Numbered from the stretch's first letter, positions 16,935 through 28,244 are shown. The stretch is DNA of 64,000 nt from Sulfitobacter sp. 20_GPM-1509m (GCF_000620505.1 NZ_JIBC01000004.1:496001-560000); one strand, 5' to 3'. The notes: generated by a model from the letters alone, not told the origin. Numbers and translations are program-made.

Positions 16935-17918
16935 TCAGGCCGCCTGCCCGGCGCGGGTTGCGTCCAGCAGGTGACAGGCGGCGCGGCGTGCGGGGGCGGT
17001 GGTTTGCAAGGGCGGGACGGATTGCGCGCAGATCGGCAGCGCTACCGCACATCTGGGATGGAAGGCACAGCCCGAGGGGCGTTGCGCAGGGTTGGGCGGC
17101 TCGCCCTTCAGCAGAATACGCCCTTCCAGCCGTTTGCCCGGCACCGGCACCGACGACACCAGCGCCTGTGTGTACGGGTGTTCGGGCCGGGCGAAAATCT
17201 CGTCCGAGCTGGCCTCTTCCACGATCCGGCCAAGGTACATCACCGCGACGCGGTCACAGATATTGCGCACCACTTTCAGGTCGTGGCTGATGAACACCAT
17301 GGCGATGCCGTGGCTTTCCTGAAGGTCGCGCAGCAGGTTGACCACCTGCGCCTGAATGGACACGTCCAGCGCCGAGACAGGCTCGTCGCAGACCAGCAGC
17401 CGGGGCGACGTGGCCAGCGCGCGGGCGATGATGACCCGCTGGCGTTGCCCGCCCGACAACTCGTGCGGAAAGCGCGCGCCCTGATCCTGCCGCAGGCCCA
17501 CCTGCGCCATCAACTCGGCCACGCGCTCGGTCAACTCGGCGCCTTTGGCAAGCCCGTGAATCTCCAGCGGCTCGCCGATCTGGCTGGCAATGGTCAGGCG
17601 GCGGTCGAGGGCGGCCAGCGGGTCCTGATAGACAAATTGCATCTGCGCCCGCAGCGCCCGCCACGGCGCGCTGTGCAGTGCGGGCATGGGCTGGCCGTCA
17701 AAGCGCACCTGCCCCTCGGTCGGCGCATCAATCCCCAGCAGCATCCGGCCCAGCGTCGATTTGCCCGAGCCGCTTTCGCCGACGATGCCCAATGTCTCGC
17801 CCGGATTCAGGGTCAGATCGACACCATCGACCGCCCGCACCGAGGTCGGTTTGGTGAACAGGGATTTCTGGCCCTCGTAACAGCGGACCAGCCCTTGTGC
17901 CTGCAACAGCGGGGTCAT
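16935..17918 (-). CDS. peptide-type ABC transporter ATPase (DppF-like)
   Basis: The 327-residue ATPase has Walker A GESGSGKST (residues 47-55), the signature LSGGQRQRVIIARALA, Walker B LLVCDEPVSALD and a His switch (VFISHDLKV). The C-terminal extension PSGCAFHPRCAVALPIC is the oligopeptide/dipeptide-specific tail (cysteines that in some members bind an Fe-S cluster). It forms a heterodimer with the neighbouring DppD-like ATPase and its start overlaps the DppD-like stop by 4 bases. Substrate specificity does not reside here. Confidence 0.92.
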   Translation of the reverse strand: MTPLLQAQGLVRCYEGQKSLFTKPTSVRAVDGVDLTLNPGETLGIVGESGSGKSTLGRMLLGIDAPTEGQVRFDGQPMPALHSAPWRALRAQMQFVYQDPLAALDRRLTIASQIGEPLEIHGLAKGAELTERVAELMAQVGLRQDQGARFPHELSGGQRQRVIIARALATSPRLLVCDEPVSALDVSIQAQVVNLLRDLQESHGIAMVFISHDLKVVRNICDRVAVMYLGRIVEEASSDEIFARPEHPYTQALVSSVPVPGKRLEGRILLKGEPPNPAQRPSGCAFHPRCAVALPICAQSVPPLQTTAPARRAACHLLDATRAGQAA

Positions 17919-18904
17919 GCGGGCAACCTTTCGTCAGCGGCAACACCGGTGGCGTTGGAGGAAACCGGATAGAAACAGGCCAGTTGCCGGTCGTCCGGTT
18001 GCGGCATCAACGCGGGCGCGTCGCTGTGGCAGAAGGCCTGCGCCTTGGCACAGCGCGGGGCAAAGGCGCAGCCGGGGGGCATATGGCTGGGATCGGGCAC
18101 CGTGCCGTGGATCGGGATCAGACGGTTGCGGGCACCATCCAGACGCGGGATCGCGTCGAACAGGCCACGGGTATAGGGGTGGCGGGGCGCATCGAACATC
18201 GGGCCGATGGCACCGCTTTCGACGATCCGGCCTGCGTACATCACGTGCACACGGTCACAGATAGCACCAACCGCGCCCAGATCGTGGCTGATGAACACCA
18301 TCGCCATCCCGGTCTCGCGGCGCAGCATTGCCAGAAGGTCAAGGATTTGCGCCTGAATGGTGGCGTCCAGCGCCGTCGTGGGCTCATCTGCGATCAGCAG
18401 GTCCGGCGCACCGGCCAGCGCCATTGCGATCATCACCCGCTGACATTGGCCGCCGGAAAATTCATGTGGGTACAGATCGACCCGTTTGCGGGCATCGGGA
18501 ATGCCGACCATGTCCAGCAGGCGCACAGCCTCGATCCGGCCCGCACGCTGGTCCATGCCGCGATGCAATCGCAGACTTTCGCAAATCTGGCGGCCCACGG
18601 TGCGCACCGGGTTCAAGGAGGAGGACGGGTCCTGAAAGATCATCGCGACCTTGCCGCCGCGCACGCCTTCGACGGCGGTACGTGCGGTCCCGATCAGCTG
18701 CTGGCCCTCGACGGTCACCGAACCGCTGACCGTGGCCTTGCCCGGCAACAGGCCCAGAGCGGCCAGCCAGGTCACCGATTTGCCACAGCCGGATTCACCC
18801 ACCAGCCCCAGCGCCTCGCCTTTGGCGACATCAAGATTGATGCCGTGCAGAACCTGAACCCCATCAAAGGAAACTTTCAGGTCACGTATGGAAACATAAG
18901 ACAT
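17915..18904 (-). CDS. peptide-type ABC transporter ATPase (DppD-like)
   Basis: The 329-residue ATPase carries Walker A GESGCGKSV, Q-loop MIFQDPSSSLNPVRTVG, a signature FSGGQCQRVMIAMALA, Walker B LLIADEPTTALD and a VFISHDLGAV switch. The C-terminal PGCAFAPRCAKAQAFC tail is typical for DppD/OppD. The signature has Cys instead of the usual Arg in GGQRQR, a tolerated variant. It is the first gene after the binding-protein gene and is separated from it by a strong hairpin at 18922-18953. Confidence 0.92.
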   Translation of the reverse strand: MSYVSIRDLKVSFDGVQVLHGINLDVAKGEALGLVGESGCGKSVTWLAALGLLPGKATVSGSVTVEGQQLIGTARTAVEGVRGGKVAMIFQDPSSSLNPVRTVGRQICESLRLHRGMDQRAGRIEAVRLLDMVGIPDARKRVDLYPHEFSGGQCQRVMIAMALAGAPDLLIADEPTTALDATIQAQILDLLAMLRRETGMAMVFISHDLGAVGAICDRVHVMYAGRIVESGAIGPMFDAPRHPYTRGLFDAIPRLDGARNRLIPIHGTVPDPSHMPPGCAFAPRCAKAQAFCHSDAPALMPQPDDRQLACFYPVSSNATGVAADERLPA

Positions 18905-18921
18905 TTCAGGCTTTCAAATAG

Positions 18922-18953
18922 CCTGTGGCGCAGCAGGATTGCTGCGCCACAGG
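18922..18953 (-). terminator. 14-base-pair hairpin between binding-protein and ATPase genes
   Basis: CCTGTGGCGCAGCA pairs perfectly with TGCTGCGCCACAGG around GGAT. It starts 13 bases after the binding-protein stop codon and has no T run, so it is likely an mRNA 3'-end stabiliser or partial attenuator within the operon. Confidence 0.75.
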
Positions 18954-18966
18954 TATCGGGTTCGGA

Positions 18967-20595
18967 TCAGGACGCGTTCCAGTTGTCGGCGCGGAAATCC
19001 ATCGCAAAGGCCGGTGCGGCCTTCCAGTTCAGGTCCGATTTCATGCCGGTGAACACGCAGTTCTGGTGCAGGACCTGGAACGCTGGATCTTCACGCTCGG
19101 TGATCTCCAGCATCCGGGCAAAGGCCTTTTTGCGGGCCGCGCGATCCGTCGACTTCTGCATGAAGTTCGACAGTTCGTTCATTTCGACGTTGGTCCATTC
19201 GTTGCGCTGCTGCTGCAAACCGTTCGGCCCGTGCTGCGCCACAATCGACGACACCGGATCGTTGAACGTGGCCGAGTTCGACCAGTCGCGGATGCCGCGT
19301 GTGTCGTTGTCTTCCAGCACCTGGCCCCAGTTTTCGACCATCTGGATTTCGACGTTCAGGCCCGCCTGTTTCCACATCTCGACCATGATCTGTGCGTTCG
19401 AAACCTGGTTGATGTAATAGTTGTTCAGCACGCGGAAGGGAATCGCATCGCCCTGATAGCCGGACTGTTTCACCAGATCGCGGGCCATTTCCAGGTTGAA
19501 CTCAGGCGCGGTCCAGCCCTTGATGAACATGTCATCGTAGAATTCGAATTGCAGACCTGCGGGCACCTTGGTCTGGCCATCCCACAGCGCATTGACGATC
19601 AGCTGGCGGTCGATGGAATGGGTCATGGCGCGGCGGATCAGCGGGTCGGACAGGACCGGGTGCACCTTGTCAAAGACCTGGATGCGGTGGTTCAGAATGG
19701 TCGAACCCTGCACCTCAAGCCCGGCGGTGTTGCGCACGGCGTCCAGTTGGTCGGGCGGCAGGTCGCAGGCAAAATCGTATTCGCCGGACAGCAGACCGTT
19801 CACGCGGCTGGCCACTTCGGGCACTTCCAGGAACCGGATTTCCGCCAGCGGCGGGCGGCCACCCCAATAGTCATCGTGTGCGACCAGTGTCAGCGACACG
19901 TCGGGGCGGTATTCCTGCACCTTATAGGCGCCGGTGGTCACGGGCGCGTTGGCCCAGTCCGCATAGGTCGCAGCTTCGTCCCAAGCGCGGCGGCTGGCGA
20001 TTTGCGAGCCAAAGGCGATCATCCGCCCTTCGAGCGTCACATCGGGCGATGCGTTGTGGAACCGCACGGTGTACTTGTCCACCGCTTCGACGCCGCGCAG
20101 CGCCGGCCACAGACGGCGGCCGACACCGGGCACACCGGCGGGCAGCTCCTTGTCCGTCTTGGGCTTGAAGTTGTCCGCATAGAGCGTTTCGCCGCCATCG
20201 GGCTGGGTGCCTGCAAACACGCGTTCGTCCGAGAAAGAGAACACCACATCGTCGGCGGTCATTTCGTCGCCGTTGTGGAATTTCACGCCTTCACGCAGCT
20301 TCAGCTCGATGGTCTTGTCATCCAGCCGCTTCCAGCTTGTCGCCAGACCGGGCACACCACCCTGATCGCCCATCCAGTTGCGGTTGATCAGACCTTCCCA
20401 CAGGTTGGGGAAGAACACGCGTTCACCGACGTTGGACTGTTCGTTCCAGACATCCAGCGTGTTGTTGTTGGTGATCTTTTGCACGGCGATGGTGACGGTG
20501 CGGCGCTGGCTTTGCGCGAACGAAAGTACCGGCAAAGCCAGAGAGCCGGCAGCGGCCCCCAAAAGTCCAAGAGCGTGGCGGCGATGAATAAGCAT
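18967..20595 (-). CDS. periplasmic substrate-binding protein of a Dpp-type ABC transporter (SBP_bac_5)
   Basis: The 542-residue extracytoplasmic protein begins MLIHRRHALGLLGAAAGSLALPVLSFAQ, a signal peptide with a twin-arginine and a hydrophobic core, so export by Tat is likely. Family segments include VFFPNLWEGLINRNWMGDQGGVPGLATSWKRLDDKTIELKLREGVKFHNGDEMTADDVVFSF and a C-terminal QVLHQNCVFTGMK. This group binds peptides, glycosides, opines or other polar compounds, and the downstream glycerophosphodiesterase points away from peptides. The start at 20595 is chosen because the signal sequence begins there. It is the first gene of an eight-gene minus-strand operon reaching 12784. Confidence 0.9.
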   Translation of the reverse strand: MLIHRRHALGLLGAAAGSLALPVLSFAQSQRRTVTIAVQKITNNNTLDVWNEQSNVGERVFFPNLWEGLINRNWMGDQGGVPGLATSWKRLDDKTIELKLREGVKFHNGDEMTADDVVFSFSDERVFAGTQPDGGETLYADNFKPKTDKELPAGVPGVGRRLWPALRGVEAVDKYTVRFHNASPDVTLEGRMIAFGSQIASRRAWDEAATYADWANAPVTTGAYKVQEYRPDVSLTLVAHDDYWGGRPPLAEIRFLEVPEVASRVNGLLSGEYDFACDLPPDQLDAVRNTAGLEVQGSTILNHRIQVFDKVHPVLSDPLIRRAMTHSIDRQLIVNALWDGQTKVPAGLQFEFYDDMFIKGWTAPEFNLEMARDLVKQSGYQGDAIPFRVLNNYYINQVSNAQIMVEMWKQAGLNVEIQMVENWGQVLEDNDTRGIRDWSNSATFNDPVSSIVAQHGPNGLQQQRNEWTNVEMNELSNFMQKSTDRAARKKAFARMLEITEREDPAFQVLHQNCVFTGMKSDLNWKAAPAFAMDFRADNWNAS

Positions 20596-20616
20596 GAAGC
20601 AGACCTTTGCAGATAT

Positions 20617-20637
20617 CAGCCCCACAGGTCGGGGCTG
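20617..20637 (-). promoter_or_regulatory. leader hairpin before the binding-protein gene
   Basis: CAGCCCC and GGGGCTG form a perfect 7-base stem with a 7-base loop, 22 bases upstream of the binding-protein start on the minus strand. It lies in the probable 5' leader and may affect initiation or mRNA stability. Confidence 0.4.
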
Positions 20638-20639
20638 GT

Positions 20640-21285
20640 TTCGGCGCTTTATCGGTGTGCTGTGCGACAGTTCCGTGATGGTTTCTTGAACTATTTGTCT
20701 CAACTCTGCGGACAACCAAACCCACGGTTGTATTGGGCATGAGAGGGGCAAACTCTGCTGGAACAGCAGCTACTTGCGTCCGGTGGCAGGTATGGAGATG
20801 CCAATGTACCATAAGTTTGCACACTGCACGCATAAGCATGCACAGATCGGGTGTTTCGGGACATTGATCGTGGTCGTCGTGAATGGCGGCTCAGCGGACT
20901 TTTCTGCCGCTCTCAAAGCCGCGCATCGACGGGCCGAGGTGCGGCGATCCGACCGTCGTGCATGCCACTTTATGGCAGCCAAGCACATCCCACCTATCCG
21001 TCACTCGCAACAGCAACCAAATCGCCGTGCCGTGGGGCGGCCCGGCGATGCGCGGCGGCCTGCGGACTTGATTCCGCGCGAGCTTACTGCGGAAAGGGCT
21101 CATTTGAGACTTTCGCTGCACACAGCACGAACGTCAGCTTCGTGCTTCATTCCCAATCTGCGTCGTTGCGAACAAAAATCCGAGCCCCACCCTGCGTCGG
21201 CGCATAAAGCGCTTGATACAGGGTGTGCATGAAAGCCGCCAAATCGTGCAAGCTTATGCTTCATTGGCACAAATGGAGGGGAAAA
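20640..21285. other. long non-coding stretch between the ABC operon and tRNA-Arg
   Basis: About 650 bases hold no gene that can be supported. Short open frames exist on both strands, but none has a ribosome site, codon bias or family similarity. The stretch 20880-21200 is G+C-rich with an even mix of stops in all frames and reads like a degenerate element. The first 120 bases probably contain the operon promoter, and the last 60 the region downstream of the tRNA. Confidence 0.5.
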
Positions 21286-21363
21286 TGGCGAGCCGTGGAG
21301 GACTCGAACCCCCGACCTGAGAATTAGAAGTTCCCTGCTCTAATCCAGCTGAGCTAACGGCCC
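21286..21363 (-). tRNA. tRNA-Arg (anticodon TCT)
   Basis: The minus strand folds into a complete 78-base cloverleaf. The acceptor GGGCCGT pairs with ACGGCTC, the D arm is GCTC...GAGC, and the anticodon stem GGGAA/TTCTC bears loop CTTCTAA with anticodon TCT. The T arm is GGGGG TTCGAGT CCTCC, with discriminator G and an encoded CCA. It reads AGA codons, which are rare in this G+C-rich genome. Confidence 0.95.
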
Positions 21364-21527
21364 GCGCTTATTGCGGCTGTGTTAGCCAATTCCCCCGCTT
21401 TGTCAACTTGGTCGCCAAGCGGAAGACCGGAAAGACGGACCACGGTATCACACAGGGTTTCGACAGCCGCAAAAGGAACCATCCGAACAAGGGCGGGTTG
21501 AGACCATGTGATAGAAGGAGACCCATC

Positions 21528-22052
21528 ATGAAACTGAGTAAAACCCTACTCGCCTCCGCGCTTTGCCTGCCGCTGGCGCTGCCTGCATTTGCCGACGGGC
21601 ACATGACCCCGGCCGCCAGGGCGGATGTCAAAGGCGCCGAGGACGGCCTGTCCGGGACGGTAACGCTGAACCGGACCGCGTCGGGCATGACGCTGGTTCA
21701 GATCGACCTGACCGGTGTGCCCGAAGGGGAGCATGGCGTGCACCTGCATGAGACAGGCGATTGTTCTGCAGCCGATTTCAAATCGGCGGGCGGGCACATT
21801 CCGGGCGACCAGACCCACGGTATCCTGAGCGAGGGCGGGCCGCATCCCGGTGACATGCCGAACATGACCGTCGGCGCCGACGGCATCCTGAAGGCGGATG
21901 TGTTCCTGAGCACGCTGGATCTGGACAGCATGATCATGGATGACGACGGCGCTGCGTTTATCGTCCACTCGGGTGCGGATGATTACACCTCGCAACCTGC
22001 GGGTGACGCGGGATCGCGCATTGCCTGCGGTGTGTTCGAACCCGCGAGCTGA
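21528..22052 (+). CDS. sodC: Cu/Zn superoxide dismutase, periplasmic
   Basis: The 174-residue precursor has a signal peptide (MKLSKTLLASALCLPLALPAFA). The mature domain carries the Cu/Zn ligands: two His in GVHLHETGDC, His in GGHIPG, His in THGIL, His and Asp around GPHPGDMPN, and His in FIVHSGADDY. The disulfide cysteines are in HETGDCS and RIACGV. The enzyme dismutates superoxide in the periplasm. AGAAGGAG at 21513-21520 gives a strong ribosome site for the ATG at 21528. The gene converges on a GNAT gene with only two bases between stop codons. Confidence 0.93.
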   Translation: MKLSKTLLASALCLPLALPAFADGHMTPAARADVKGAEDGLSGTVTLNRTASGMTLVQIDLTGVPEGEHGVHLHETGDCSAADFKSAGGHIPGDQTHGILSEGGPHPGDMPNMTVGADGILKADVFLSTLDLDSMIMDDDGAAFIVHSGADDYTSQPAGDAGSRIACGVFEPAS

Positions 22053-22054
22053 CG

Positions 22055-22516
22055 CTAGAGCGTTCGTGTCATGAAGACACTCAGGGGATCGAGGTGGTAG
22101 CTGCCGAAGGGCGGGCATACCTCGAACCCTTGGGCGCGGTACATTGCGCGCGCCGGAGCGAAAAGATCGCTCGTGCCGGTTTCCAGGCTGAGCCGCTGCA
22201 TGTCCTTGGCGCGGGCCAGATCTATCAGCCCGCGCAAGACCGCTTTTCCGACACCCCGCCCGCGGGCCTCTGCGGCGGTGTGCATGGATTTCAACTCGCC
22301 ATGCTGCGCATCAAGCGGTTTCAGCGCGCCGACACCCAGCACGGCGTCCCCGTCCCTTGCCGCCAATAGGACCGCCCCCGCGCCAAAAAGCGTTTCGGGG
22401 TCCATCACGTGGCAGCTTTCGGGCGGCGATTCCGCCTGCATCGTCTGCATGTGACGCAGCAAGAGCGCGCCGACCTGGACATCATCTGCGGTGGCGGTCG
22501 TGATGGTAAGAGGCAT
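22055..22516 (-). CDS. GNAT family N-acetyltransferase (YjaB/PhnO-type)
   Basis: The 153-residue protein has the acetyl-CoA loop EARGRGVGKAVLRGLIDLARAK and a C-terminal FAPARAMYRAQGFEVCPPFGSY. Together with the central HGELKSMHTAAEA this is the pattern of small-molecule or peptide acetyltransferases close to the YafP/AttT-like group. The substrate is unknown. The start at 22516 is preferred because the upstream in-frame extension encodes a Trp/Pro-rich sequence from the intergenic region. Confidence 0.83.
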   Translation of the reverse strand: MPLTITTATADDVQVGALLLRHMQTMQAESPPESCHVMDPETLFGAGAVLLAARDGDAVLGVGALKPLDAQHGELKSMHTAAEARGRGVGKAVLRGLIDLARAKDMQRLSLETGTSDLFAPARAMYRAQGFEVCPPFGSYHLDPLSVFMTRTL

Positions 22517-22547
22517 AAGACAGCTCTGACGTTGTGGGTGTTGCGCC

Positions 22548-23465
22548 CTACTCTGCCTCGGCCACGGCCAGACGCGCCAGTTCCAAAATCGCATCACGGC
22601 TGTCGGCCACGGCAATAAAGCGTCCGTTGTGACAAAATTTGGCACCTTTGACGCCGGATGCCGCTTCCAGCGCCGCGTCGGTCAAGCCCGCCCATGCTGC
22701 AGGAAGGTCGGCGCGCGCCTCGAATGTGTCTTCGCCGGTGCGGATGGTGGTCAGCGTCCAGTCCTCGCCGCGCGGGTGCACCACGAACAGCAAGTGATCG
22801 GCGCCCGCTTTTTCGACGCCTGCGCGGAACGGCATGCCCATCGGCAGTTCCAGAATACGTCCCTCTGCGGCCTGCTCGATGGCGGCCAGCACCATCGCCT
22901 CGGCGCGGAGTTTCGCGGCGCGGCGGTGCACCTGCGCCTCGACCAGCGCGCGCGCAATCGACAGGGCATCCAAAAATGCACGGTCGTCGGCACCCTCGGT
23001 GTGATCGTCGAACTGTGGTTTGAGACTTTCCAGAAGCACCGGCAGCGTCAGTCCCACGAATGGCCCCGCCTCCGAGGCGTTCACCGTGCCGTTGTCCAAC
23101 AGATCGATCGGCAGCACGAAACTGCGGTCAAAGCTTGCATGGACCGTCTCGACGTCCTGATGCGGCACATCCATCGCCGTCAGGTAATCGCGGCCATAAT
23201 GGGCCCAGATCAAACCGAACGAGCTGTATGGCTGGCCATCCTCGCGCAGCGGGTTGGGACGCTGGTGATGGTCAAAAATCTGCGCTGCCGCATCAAACTG
23301 CCCACCCACGTCATAGATGATACGGTCCGTGTCCGGCGTGATCCACGCCTTGTCCCGGCTGCGCACAAGCTGCGCGTTCGGAAACAGTCGTGTCAGGATG
23401 ACAGAGGACAGAAGTTCGTCGGCATGGAAGCCGCCGGAATGGGTAACAAGGTGGTTGATCGTCAT
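22548..23465 (-). CDS. MYG1 family metal-dependent hydrolase/exonuclease
   Basis: The 305-residue protein matches the MYG1 (UPF0160) family: MTINHLVTHSGGFHADELLSSVIL at the N-terminus, QIFDHHQRPNPLREDGQPYSSFGLIWAHYG, and a middle segment LPIDLLDNGTVNAS. The DHH-like motif HSGGFHADE and the DHH in IFDHHQR supply the metal site. The eukaryotic homologue is a 3'-5' RNA exonuclease; bacterial members are uncharacterised. It stands 31 bases upstream of the GNAT gene on the same strand and may be cotranscribed. Confidence 0.88.
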   Translation of the reverse strand: MTINHLVTHSGGFHADELLSSVILTRLFPNAQLVRSRDKAWITPDTDRIIYDVGGQFDAAAQIFDHHQRPNPLREDGQPYSSFGLIWAHYGRDYLTAMDVPHQDVETVHASFDRSFVLPIDLLDNGTVNASEAGPFVGLTLPVLLESLKPQFDDHTEGADDRAFLDALSIARALVEAQVHRRAAKLRAEAMVLAAIEQAAEGRILELPMGMPFRAGVEKAGADHLLFVVHPRGEDWTLTTIRTGEDTFEARADLPAAWAGLTDAALEAASGVKGAKFCHNGRFIAVADSRDAILELARLAVAEAE

Positions 23466-23846
23466 GGCTACGCCTTACTGGAGATTCGTGACCTTGTGGC
23501 CGCGCTTTGGGTATCGGATTGGACGTGCGGTCCGCTCCCTGCTGCGGGCGTTGCGTGGCCAGCTTGCCAGCCCTATCACGACCGCGTGAGGCGGGCCAAG
23601 ACGTGGAGGCGCGGCAAATCTTAAGATGAGAAATTTAATTTCAATAAATCGTTTAAGTTGCATTTTTGACGCGCGGGATCAGGCTGTATTCCCGTCAGTC
23701 TGACCCGACAGATCCCTTGTTCAGATGCAGATTACGCACGTCTTTTCCTGCAAGAAAAGCCGCTAAATCCGCTTGTGGAAAGCCCTGTGTTCTGCGGGTC
23801 AGATGGGCAGAGATCTCACCGGATCAAAAACCACGACATCAACATC
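23466..23846. other. intergenic leader between MYG1 and the nrd operon
   Basis: This roughly 380-base stretch holds no supported gene. An A+T-rich part around 23625-23665 probably contains the MYG1 promoter on the minus strand. No convincing NrdR box was seen in the portion nearest the nrd operon. Confidence 0.5.
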
Positions 23847-23876
23847 TTGACAGAAATTCCGCATTCAACCACTAAC
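23847..23876 (+). promoter_or_regulatory. probable sigma-70 promoter of the nrd operon
   Basis: TTGACA at 23847-23852 and a weak -10-like ACTAAC at 23871-23876 are 18 bases apart. The implied transcription start is near 23883, just where the cobalamin riboswitch begins, which supports the call. Confidence 0.5.
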
Positions 23877-23884
23877 TGTTGTGT

Positions 23885-24056
23885 CATGGTTCTTCCGATG
23901 CGAGTCGGAAGTGAAAAGGGAAGCCGGTGCGGTGCATGTACCAAATCCGGCGCTGCCCCCGCAACTGTAAGCGGCGAGCGACGCTGAGATGCCACTGGGA
24001 AAACCCCGGGAAGGCCAGCCAAGTTTCGACCCGCAAGCCAGGAGACCTGCCTGACA
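23885..24056 (+). ncRNA. cobalamin (B12) riboswitch controlling nrdHIEF
   Basis: The aptamer is recognised from conserved blocks in order: GTGAAAAGGGAAGCCGGTGC near 23911-23930, AATCCGGCGCTGCCCCCGCAACTGTAAGC around 23944-23972, GCCACTG with GGGAAGGC near 23991-24015, and the diagnostic B12 box AGCCAGGAGACCTGCC at 24036-24051. It lies upstream of four genes for class Ib ribonucleotide reductase. By analogy with known cases, bound adenosylcobalamin should switch expression off. A 9-base inverted repeat follows at 24081-24130. Confidence 0.95.
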
Positions 24057-24080
24057 ACGACAAGACGAAACCGTGCGGCG

Positions 24081-24130
24081 GGCACGGGGGCGTGGTGTGG
24101 ACAGGAATGCCCTGCCCCATACCCCGTGCC
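24081..24130 (+). promoter_or_regulatory. possible expression platform of the B12 riboswitch
   Basis: GGCACGGGG at 24081-24089 pairs with CCCCGTGCC at 24122-24130, with a small CAGG/CCTG hairpin nested inside. No T run follows, so control by Rho or by ribosome access to nrdH is more likely than intrinsic termination. Confidence 0.5.
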
Positions 24131-24161
24131 TGTTCCCGCACAAACCAAAGGAACAACAGGC

Positions 24162-24383
24162 ATGACCATCACCGTTTATTCAAAACCCGCTTGCGTGCAA
24201 TGCACCGCCACGACCCGCGCTTTGGACGCAAAGGGGCTGTCCTATGCCGTGATTGACCTGACGCAGGATTCCGCGGCGATGGCGCATGTCACCGCGCTTG
24301 GCTATCGGCAGGCCCCCGTGGTGATTGCGGACGACACGCATTGGGCCGGGTTCCGGCCCGACATGATCGGTCAACTGGCCTGA
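24162..24383 (+). CDS. nrdH: glutaredoxin-like NrdH
   Basis: The 73-residue redoxin begins MTITVYSKPACVQCTATTRAL. The CxxC motif CVQC (residues 11-14) is the NrdH form, and the end has APVVIADDTHWAGFRPDMI, close to the conserved WSGFRP of NrdH proteins (here WAGFRP). It donates electrons to class Ib ribonucleotide reductase, taking them from thioredoxin reductase. The ATG at 24162 is preferred over one at 24126 because homology starts there. It is the first gene downstream of the B12 riboswitch, 105 bases after it. Confidence 0.93.
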   Translation: MTITVYSKPACVQCTATTRALDAKGLSYAVIDLTQDSAAMAHVTALGYRQAPVVIADDTHWAGFRPDMIGQLA

Positions 24384-24387
24384 TCCG

Positions 24388-24785
24388 GTGGGCGGGCTGA
24401 TCTATTATTCCTCGGCCTCGGGCAATACTGCACGGTTTGTCGCGGGGCTGGGGCTGGAGGCGGACCGCATTCCGATCAACGACGCGGTCCCCTTCCCCGA
24501 TTGCGATGGCCCCTATGTGCTGATCTGTCCGACCTATGCCGATGGTGCGGGACGTGGTGCGGTGCCCAAACAGGTGATCCGTTTCCTCAACGCCCCCGCC
24601 CGACGCGCAAGGCTGCGCGGCGTGATCGGTGCGGGCAACCGCAACTTTGGCCAGACCTATGCCCGCGCCGCCGATGTGATCGCCGCGAAATGCGGTGTAC
24701 CCGTGCTGTATAAATTCGAGCTGGCGGGAACGCCGACCGATATCGCCCGCGTCCGTGCGGGTCTTGACACCCTTTGGAGTTCCGA

Positions 24786-24801
<16 letters not shown>
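24388..24801 (+). CDS. nrdI: flavodoxin-like NrdI
   Basis: The 137-residue flavoprotein activates the dimanganese-tyrosyl radical site of NrdF. It shows [15 protein letters not shown] (phosphate loop for FMN), [12 protein letters not shown], and [38 protein letters not shown], all diagnostic of NrdI. Translation probably starts at GTG 24388, 4 bases after the nrdH stop; no strong ribosome site is visible, so coupling to nrdH is likely. Its 3' end overlaps nrdE by 16 bases. Confidence 0.92.
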
Positions 24802-27892
<3,091 letters not shown>

Positions 27893-27975
27893 AACACCTG
27901 GAGCGACACAAGGTAGACAGCCAAAGCACTCGGCACAGAACTGTCGCCTCCGGTGTTGCTCCCGTCGGAAAACAG

Positions 27976-28098
27976 ATGAACCATCCTCAGGCAAATGCAT
28001 TCGTCACAGCGTCGCCCTTCGCATCGAACAGCATGGAATCGCGCGGTGAGAACCGGATTTCAAACCTTGAACCGAAGCCCAAGAGCAGGGCGTTTTGA
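27976..28098 (+). CDS. possible small ORF, unknown function
   Basis: A 40-codon frame begins at ATG 27976 and encodes a polar, Ser/Asn-rich peptide (MNHPQANAFVTASPFASNSM). No family is recognised and no strong ribosome site is seen. It is listed because its stop (28096-28098) overlaps a TTG that opens a second small frame. It may equally be chance in the roughly 440-base gap after nrdF. Confidence 0.2.
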   Translation: MNHPQANAFVTASPFASNSMESRGENRISNLEPKPKSRAF

Positions 28099-28244
28099 AA
28101 TCCTTTGCACCTAGGTCAATGGCCGGTTTTGTTGGCGGCGGCATTCGCAACGCATTGAAATGGCACCGCGCAATCCAAAACCAGCTGACCGATGCGCAAA
28201 GGGACAACATCGCCCAGATGAGCTGGGCGGCCATTTCAGCCTGA
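28095..28244 (+). CDS. possible small ORF overlapping the previous one
   Basis: The frame opens at TTG 28095 (or ATG 28119) and encodes 49 or 41 residues, including SMAGFVGGGIRNALKWHRAI and LTDAQRDNIAQMSWAAISA. The composition looks protein-like, with an amphipathic helix, and GAGCAGGG lies before the TTG. No family is recognised. It could be a small membrane-associated protein or the remnant of a larger gene. Confidence 0.25.
   Translation: MKSFAPRSMAGFVGGGIRNALKWHRAIQNQLTDAQRDNIAQMSWAAISA

Noticed and set aside
17897-20742. Two long plus-strand frames across the ATPase and binding-protein genes.
   Set aside because: Shadow frames opposite well-identified ABC transporter genes.
20774-21232. 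Plus-strand frame of about 150 codons in the tRNA-flanking gap.
   Set aside because: Unusual composition, no ribosome site, no recognised family; kept only as an intergenic observation.
23466-23880. NrdR box upstream of the nrd operon.
   Set aside because: No sequence resembling the NrdR consensus was found; control is better explained by the riboswitch.
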